A DNA stretch of 64,000 bases from Rana temporaria (Eukaryota > Chordata > Amphibia > Anura > Ranidae). The position numbers and the translations under genes are program-made. A model generated the notes under the pieces. That model saw nothing but the letters and a program-made list of their open reading frames with translations, had not been told where the DNA came from and ran no database searches. Positions 59,355 to 64,000 of this stretch are shown one piece after another. Position 1 is the stretch's first letter; every line of letters begins with the position of its first letter. The stretch covers positions 134,033,236 through 134,097,235 of the forward strand of contig NC_053494.1 in the NCBI RefSeq assembly GCF_905171775.1, written 5' to 3'.

Positions 59355-59720
59355 TGCTCCGGCAAACCCGGTTGGACCTTCCCTGGTCCAGTAGGGTTGA
59401 CGGGTTCAGAGCTTTTAGTCCGAGGTTAACTCCGTTTGGCGTGACTGACCTCCCTTGGCAACTGCTTCAGACTCAGGTATGCCACCGGGTCGTCAGATCA
59501 CACGCCGTTCAGTCCCCAAGTCTTTGTGCGATCTGCAGAGTCACCAGAAGTCAGTGTGAAGACGGCAAATGGGTCTGTGCGCCGCCATCTAGGTGTCCCG
59601 CTATGGGAGGGGCAGGTTATGGCTCTGAAGTGACAGTCACAGGAGATTCATAAAAAGAAAAAGTTATATTTGTTGAAATGCTGTAGCACCGGTGCTCAGA
59701 GTCCGGGGGGGGGAGGGGAC
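59355..59720 (-). other. 3' untranslated part of the LTR element
   Basis: 366 bases between the Gag-HEXIM stop (TGA at 59721-59723) and the polypurine tract. No recognisable pol or env remnant; it could hold residual 3' sequence of the ancestral element or of the captured HEXIM transcript. Confidence 0.5.
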
Positions 59721-61364
59721 TCAGAGCCCCATAAGGTCAGCCACCCCCTGCTCCCTCTGCAGCCACCGGTTCTCCTCTTTGAGCTTCTCCAGCTCCATCT
59801 CCAGTTCATGGAGCCTGGGGGGGTCTGCCCGCTGTGACCTCAGGTGGTTGTTCTCCTCCATGCAGCTTATGCACTCCTCCAGCTCTATGTACTCACGGAT
59901 CAGATCCTGCTTGCTCATGTCCTGCAGGCTTTCCACGTGGTCCTTCATCATCAGGAACTGGGTGGTGGTGTAAGGGGCCACCGGTGGGCCCTTGGCGAAC
60001 ATCTCGGCCCGCATCTGGGGCGCCCGCTGCGATTCCATCTCCTCCAGTCGCTTCTTCTCCTCCCAGGTCCGCTGGTTATATGACTTCCAGGACCTCTTCT
60101 TCTTGGAGGGTAGCTGGCGGTGCCTCTTTCTGCCCAGCTCCCTCCAAGGCCCCTCCGGCTCATGGCGGTCGCCCATGACCAGCTGACAATGGTGTTCCCT
60201 GTTGTCCGTAATAACAGATTGTACCATGAGGGCTTCGTAAGGGGTGCCCAATGGTTCTTCCTGACCCAGCTCCTGGGGATCCCAAGCCGAGTCTACACAA
60301 TGGGCTGCTGCTGGTGGGCGGTACCCCGGTTGAGACCAATTTGACCTGGTGTTGTCATTCATGGGGCAATTCTGCTTGAAGTGACCCAACTGTTTGCACC
60401 GGAAGCAGCGTTGTTCGTTGTCCTCCTGGCGTGGGTAGCGAGGGCTAGATGTCATCGGTCTGTTAGGCGGTTGGTATCTAGCGGCTGGTGGGTGTGAGGG
60501 CGCCGTTGGTTGTGGAGGTTGTACCCGTGGTGTGACCTGGTTTGTCTTGCGAGTATCCGCATATTCATCCGCCAACTTCGCGGCCTCTGGTAGAGTCATG
60601 GGCCTGCGATCTCTCACCCAATCCTTGACGTCCGTCTGGATGTGATTGTAAAATTGCTCCAGGAGCATTAGTTGCAAAATGTCCTCTGCGGTGGTGGCCT
60701 GGCTGCTGTTAACCCAGTTAGAGGCCGACAGGGACAACTGGCATGCCCATTCCGCGTAAGAGTCTTTTGTGGTTTTGCGTGAGTCCCTGAACTTCTGTCG
60801 GTGGGACTCTGGGGTTACTGCATAACGAGCCAGGAGCACTTCTTTAACCCTGGCGTAGCTATGGATATCCTGATCTGGCACGGTCCGGAAAGCATCAGAA
60901 GCTTTGCCTGACAGTTTGCCTGACAATATTGCAACCCACTCTCTTCTAGCTATTCGGTGCAGGTTACATTGTCGCTCAAAATCCGCCAGGTAGTTATCAA
61001 TTTCACAGTCCTTTTCATCAAAAGCTTTAAAAGCGCTAAACGGAATCTTCCTTGTGTCTGCTGTGCTGTACTCACCGTTCGGAGAAGGTGCGGCTGCTTG
61101 TTGGACTGCTGCCAGTTTTAACTGTAGTTCTGCGTCCCTTATTTGTTTATCCTTCTGTAGCTCTGCGTCTCTTATTTCTTTAGCCTCCTTCGCTAACAGG
61201 TCCATCACTCTCAGCACCACATCTGCCGTTGGGTTCGGGCCGAACCACGCTAGCTTCTCTCTCATTAGCTTGTTGGCTGGCGATTCCTCCTCCTGAATCA
61301 CTGGTGTCTCCATCTCTTGTACTGCTGGCGTTGCTGCAATCCCGTCCTCCTGGTCTATCTCCAT
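59721..61364 (-). CDS. Gag-HEXIM fusion protein of a non-autonomous LTR retrotransposon
   Basis: Seen: one intact 547-codon frame fills the internal region of the LTR element. The start is the ATG at 61362-61364; the frame stays open upstream to the LTR, but only through TTG-type codons inside the primer-binding site. Order: acidic/coiled N-terminus (about 1-95); Gag capsid with a SCAN-like C-terminal half (about 107-273; motifs ESHRQKFRDS, LMLLEQFYNHI, DWVRDRRPMTLPEAAKLADEY); proline-rich linker; zinc knuckle C320-X2-C323-X4-H328-X4-C333; short spacer; HEXIM-like module (about 400-539). Known: SCAN domains derive from the capsid of Gmr1-like Ty3/gypsy elements. HEXIM proteins bind 7SK RNA and inhibit P-TEFb (CDK9/cyclin T). 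Inferred: Gag packages element RNA, while the HEXIM part may bind 7SK-like RNA, oligomerise, or modulate P-TEFb-dependent transcription. No protease, RT or integrase is present. The spacer before the HEXIM part (motif HHCQLVM) looks like the former Gag-protease boundary, so Pol may have been replaced by the captured sequence. Confidence 0.9.
   Translation of the reverse strand: MEIDQEDGIAATPAVQEMETPVIQEEESPANKLMREKLAWFGPNPTADVVLRVMDLLAKEAKEIRDAELQKDKQIRDAELQLKLAAVQQAAAPSPNGEYSTADTRKIPFSAFKAFDEKDCEIDNYLADFERQCNLHRIARREWVAILSGKLSGKASDAFRTVPDQDIHSYARVKEVLLARYAVTPESHRQKFRDSRKTTKDSYAEWACQLSLSASNWVNSSQATTAEDILQLMLLEQFYNHIQTDVKDWVRDRRPMTLPEAAKLADEYADTRKTNQVTPRVQPPQPTAPSHPPAARYQPPNRPMTSSPRYPRQEDNEQRCFRCKQLGHFKQNCPMNDNTRSNWSQPGYRPPAAAHCVDSAWDPQELGQEEPLGTPYEALMVQSVITDNREHHCQLVMGDRHEPEGPWRELGRKRHRQLPSKKKRSWKSYNQRTWEEKKRLEEMESQRAPQMRAEMFAKGPPVAPYTTTQFLMMKDHVESLQDMSKQDLIREYIELEECISCMEENNHLRSQRADPPRLHELEMELEKLKEENRWLQREQGVADLMGL
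59748..60167 (-). other. HEXIM-like domain inside the Gag fusion (captured host sequence)
   Basis: Domain-level entry. Seen, in order: an arginine-rich basic stretch GRKRHRQLPSKKKRSWK (residues 411-427, 60084-60134); the TWEEKKRLEE and RAEMFAKG blocks; the PYTTTQFLM block (464-472, starting at 59975); then VESLQDMSKQDLIREYIELEE leading into leucine/glutamate heptads to residue 539. Known: this block order is diagnostic of HEXIM1/HEXIM2 (7SK-binding ARM, PYNT motif contacting CDK9, cyclin T-binding coiled coil). Odd: HEXIM1 has roughly 70 residues, rich in Asp/Glu, between the PYNT block and the coiled coil. Here the two blocks are only a few residues apart, so the acidic autoinhibitory segment is missing. 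PYNT reads PYTT, with the following Thr-Gln-Phe retained. Vertebrate HEXIM genes have intronless coding regions, which makes RNA-level capture easy. Confidence 0.88.
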
Positions 61365-61480
61365 TGATTCTGCTATGATGACCCGCTTGGTTTTGTTGCT
61401 AGCAATCCTTCCACGAACTTCCAGTAGTTCTTCCAGTGTCTGCTTGGAATCCGGGTGTGAAGGGGAATAGAAGGGAAAAA
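61365..61480 (-). other. 5' leader of the LTR element between PBS and Gag start
   Basis: About 116 bases with no upstream ATG in the gag frame; the gag frame itself is open throughout. This is the expected place of the packaging signal. No specific structure can be asserted. Confidence 0.55.
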
Positions 61481-61500
61481 TCCCACTGCTGCCAACCAAT
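61481..61500 (-). other. Primer-binding site, tRNA-Leu-like
   Basis: Minus strand directly after the LTR reads ATTGGTTGGCAGCAGTGGGA. The TGGCAGC-GTGGGAT pattern resembles the complement of the 3' end of vertebrate tRNA-Leu (acceptor CGCTGCC plus CCA) with one extra T and one mismatch. The position is right for a PBS; the tRNA identity is a best guess from memory of tRNA ends. Confidence 0.65.
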
Positions 61501-62000
61501 TGTGACGGTATTGGTATGATATCCCCGTCAACGTTCCCTTCTTCCCATAACGAAAATCACCCCAATATTCCACGAGAAGGAATATCCCTGGAGTCGCCCA
61601 GAAAGCCACACATGAGACCAGCTTACTGCTGGAACAACACAGAGTTTAATGTTATAACACACACAGCTTATATGTCATTTCCAAAACTGTTACAATGACA
61701 AATCTCCGCCCCCCTCTTACACAGTGGGGGGTCTTCAATACAGCTCCTTTGAAATAAAGATATTTCTTTGAACTAATCAGTATCTAGCCGGTTCGGCACC
61801 GCATAGAGAGAGATAATTACCACAATGAAGCAATCAGCATAATTAACATGAGCCACTTATCTAATCACAGTAACCAGTAAACACAGGGCTAGAACAATTA
61901 ACATTTGAAACAGGACTAGCTGCAGAAGGGTAAATACCATAACAGCCTTAAACAAGCAGGGAGGATTAAACTGAAGCATATAGGTAAAAAGTCCTTCACA
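61501..62000 (-). repeat. 5' LTR (500 bp)
   Basis: On the minus strand it begins TGTGAAGGAC and ends CCGTCACA. It matches the 3' LTR base for base as far as can be read. TATA-like stretches on the minus strand (ATATAAG near 61667-61673, TTATAAC near 61650-61656) and an ATTAAA (61645-61650) are the only promoter or poly(A) candidates. No canonical AATAAA was found on this strand, so the U3/R/U5 borders are not resolved. Confidence 0.92.
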
Positions 62001-62005
62001 GAATC
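62001..62005. repeat. Target-site duplication GAATC (5' LTR side)
   Basis: Second copy of the 5-bp target duplication, directly outside the 5' LTR. Confidence 0.9.
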
Positions 62006-62021
62006 CATATCAGAGGACAGG

Positions 62022-62163
62022 GATTACCACTGGAGAATCAGAGGACAGGGATTACCGCTGGAGAATCAGAGGACAGGGATCACGGCTGGAGAATCAGAGG
62101 ACAGGGATCACAGCTGGAGAATCAGAGGACAGGGATCACGGCTGGAGAATCAGAGGACAGGGA
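62022..62163. repeat. 28-bp minisatellite, about 5 copies
   Basis: Unit of the form ggagaatcagaggacaggga plus tcacggct, with a few substitutions. It begins about 20 bp from the LTR element's target duplication, within the outer hAT-like element. Confidence 0.85.
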
Positions 62164-62504
62164 CCCCTGGCAGGTCACTTGGCAGAGCTCCTTTCCCATC
62201 CCAGCACTGTATACAGCTCCCCCCCTCACACTACACAGGGCTGAAATACCATTGCTTTACACACAGTCTCTGGATTTTATGTTGCCCTTCTGACCTGTGA
62301 AATTCTCCGGTCAGGTTGGCAGTGTAGTTGCGGTAGGCAGATACACCCTGTGCAGATCATGGCTAACTGGCTGTGTTGTAATGGAATGTGATTTCAGCCC
62401 TGCACAGGAGGAACAGTATAGAGTGCTGTAATGGGAAAGGAGCTCAGCAGCCAGGCATAGTATCCAGGGCAAAGGGGGTGGTCAGGGGGCTTTGTGGGGG
62501 GTGT

Positions 62505-62929
62505 CAGGGCCGTCCTACTAGCATCATGGGCCCCTGGGCAAAGTAATGCTCTGGGGCCCCTACAATGGAGGCAACGCAGGTAAACAGACATCAAATAGGT
62601 AGGAGGCAGACAAGTGGGTGCCTTCCACCTTTTGGGTGGAGCTCCGCATTAACTACATGAACAATCATTCTGTACAGCAAAGAAACAGTGGGGAAAATAC
62701 TACATACTGACAAAGCTGTCCTGTGCATATAATTTATCTGCTAGATTGATGCCTCCCCAGCACTCTGACCCCTCCACACCCCAGATATCTCCCCAGCACC
62801 ATTGGGCCCCCAAATTTCTGGCCAGCGTGGGCTCAAGAACCAGCTGCTTTTGGGAAAGTGTAGGGGCCCCCCATGCAGCTGGGGCCCCTGGGCAATGCCC
62901 AGTTGTGCCCACTCATTAAGACAGCCCTG
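62505..62929. mobile_element. Nested hAT-like MITE (CAGGGCCGTCC ends)
   Basis: Left end CAGGGCCGTCCTA and right end complement CAGGGCTGTCTTA form a TIR. A direct GGGGGTGT lies at both edges, although its phase overlaps the terminal G by one base. The interior has the GGGCCCCTGGGCAA motif shared with other hAT derivatives here. It lies inside the larger 58726-63581 element. Confidence 0.6.
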
Positions 62930-63589
62930 GGGGTGTAACTTAGATCTGGGAGGACAAAGCCACGTGACATAAAATCTGGAGCCTGCAGCCCTCCAGGAGA
63001 CCCCTGAGGCCGTGTAAAGGGATTTGTTTACGCAATTTCTGAAGGTTTCTCTGTCAGTGTTGGCAGGTGTTGGGGGAAGGTCACCTCCCAGAGGTGTGTG
63101 TCTTTTCCCCAGTTGTCAGGGATGTGGGGTAAGTGGACATCCCCAGGTGGGGGGCACAGAGTCCCAGCTGGTGACTAGGAGGCACTGAGCGGTGTCTTAC
63201 CTCATCAGTGACCTTGGTCCCATCGTGGCTATAGGACGGCACTCTCCTCGTCTTGCCTTGCTAAGCTTGGTTGCCATTCCATGATGCCAGCACACAGCAC
63301 AGACACTTCCCCATCCTGGGCTGTTCTCACCTCGTGCTCCTCTCCATTCAGGAAATGCATCACAGCTTCTCTCCAGCCAATGAGATTGGAGGGGTGTGGA
63401 CTGTGGAAAGCAAAGTTGAAATCCCAGTACTGGAGCGTGGCTGTGGGGCCCTAGATCGGATCAGATCGGAGCTGGACTTTGTGGAAGATATGATTATATG
63501 AAAGGGAGACTGCTGGGGCCCACTGGAGCTAGAGGCGGGGTTGCGATTGTGACCCCTGCAACCCCTTATGCTACGCCCATGTGTACAAT

Positions 63590-64000
63590 CCTTGTTAGAT
63601 CTACCAACAACTACCTGTGTTTAGTTTTGTTAACATTTTAATGAGATTGTTAAAGGATTGCACAATCAGATTTTAGTGTTTATGGGCACACTTAGAATCA
63701 TTGAGTAGCTAGATTCCCCAACTGACAGCTGAATGGGCTGGGCAGGGATGACTCACTGACTTCCAGGACGCTGCTGGCTGGCTCCCTAACTGCCGGTCTA
63801 AGGAGGAAGCAATCACATTTAGCAGTGGCAGTAATACCACCACTAAATGATTTTCTTCCCACTTTCTATACACCTTTTTATTTTGGCATTTCCCTGAACT
63901 CCTGAACATGGGTTTAGTTTGAACCCAAAGCTCATCTCTATTTATATTAACGCTGTCTAAGGCTCTACACTCCTTAGTGCTTACAAATTCATGCACCACT
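63590..64000. other. Non-coding stretch at the right edge
   Basis: Nothing recognised. Confidence 0.4.

Larger units (their letters stand above)
58837..62000 (-). mobile_element. Non-autonomous Ty3/gypsy-type (Gmr1-like) LTR retrotransposon carrying gag-HEXIM
   Basis: Seen: two 500-bp direct repeats (58837-59336 and 61501-62000), each running TG...CA on the minus strand, flank a 2164-bp interior. The interior has a tRNA-Leu-like primer-binding site at its 5' end, one long ORF, and a purine tract abutting the 3' LTR. GAATC occurs immediately outside both ends, a 5-bp target duplication. By eye the LTRs show no differences over their full length, which indicates recent insertion. The whole element is 3164 bp. 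There is no pol reading frame on either strand of the interior, so RT and integrase must come from an autonomous relative. It sits inside an older hAT-like element (58726-63581) on the same strand as the potassium-channel exon about 14 kb away. Confidence 0.93.
58726..63581. mobile_element. Outer hAT-like non-autonomous element hosting the LTR retrotransposon
   Basis: Termini CAGAGGCGTAGC (left) and the complement of CATGGGCGTAGC (right) form imperfect inverted repeats. The flanks AGTACAAT (58718-58725) and TGTACAAT (63582-63589) match at 7 of 8 bases, the duplication length typical of hAT. The interior holds the LTR element, a 28-bp minisatellite and a further hAT-like insertion. Without these insertions it would be roughly 1.3 kb. 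No transposase frame. Confidence 0.65.

Noticed and set aside
61365..61499. Extension of the Gag frame to a TTG at 61497-61499
   Set aside because: The codon falls in the primer-binding site and TTG is not a usual eukaryotic start; the ATG at 61362-61364 is the first in frame.

Overview
The window looks like nuclear DNA of a large-genome vertebrate, most likely a neobatrachian and probably ranid-type frog. The reasons are wall-to-wall TIR/MITE DNA transposons with long palindromes, many hAT derivatives, L1/Tx1-type LINE fragments, a Tc1 fossil and abundant minisatellites, with almost no coding DNA. The species assignment is inference.

Host gene content: only one host exon is recognised, at 44467-44542 on the minus strand. 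It encodes the first 25 residues of an ELK-type (KCNH8/KCNH4/KCNH3) voltage-gated potassium channel and ends in a consensus GTAAGT donor. A GC-rich leader/promoter with a CACGTG box lies at 44543-45010. Everything left of the exon (1-44460) would be intron 1 and everything right of it (45011-64000) upstream flank.

Left part (1-44460): MITEs and hAT elements; an L1 ORF2 fossil split by two MITEs (12274-14236); a second, 5'-truncated L1 with a 14-bp target duplication (16677-17435, minus); minisatellites of about 32, 27, 36, 22 and 31 bp; and seven hammerhead-ribozyme-like motifs. The motifs share an almost invariant core, covarying stem II helices and mostly palindromic stem III.

Right part (45011-64000): inverted tetranucleotide arrays, an inverted pair of hAT copies around a Tc1 transposase fossil, a solo LTR inside a minisatellite, more MITEs, and a nested structure at 58726-63581. 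There a hAT-like element contains an intact young LTR retrotransposon (58837-62000, minus) with two apparently identical 500-bp LTRs, a 5-bp target duplication GAATC, a PBS and a PPT.

Main discovery: the single ORF of that LTR element (59721-61364, 547 aa) is a Gag (Gmr1/SCAN-like capsid plus CX2CX4HX4C zinc knuckle) fused in frame to a HEXIM-like P-TEFb/7SK regulator module. The module has a basic arginine-rich motif, a PYNT-like motif and the C-terminal coiled coil, and it lacks the acidic autoinhibitory stretch. Pol is absent, so the element must be mobilised in trans. A retroelement carrying a captured transcription-elongation regulator is, as far as I know, undescribed.
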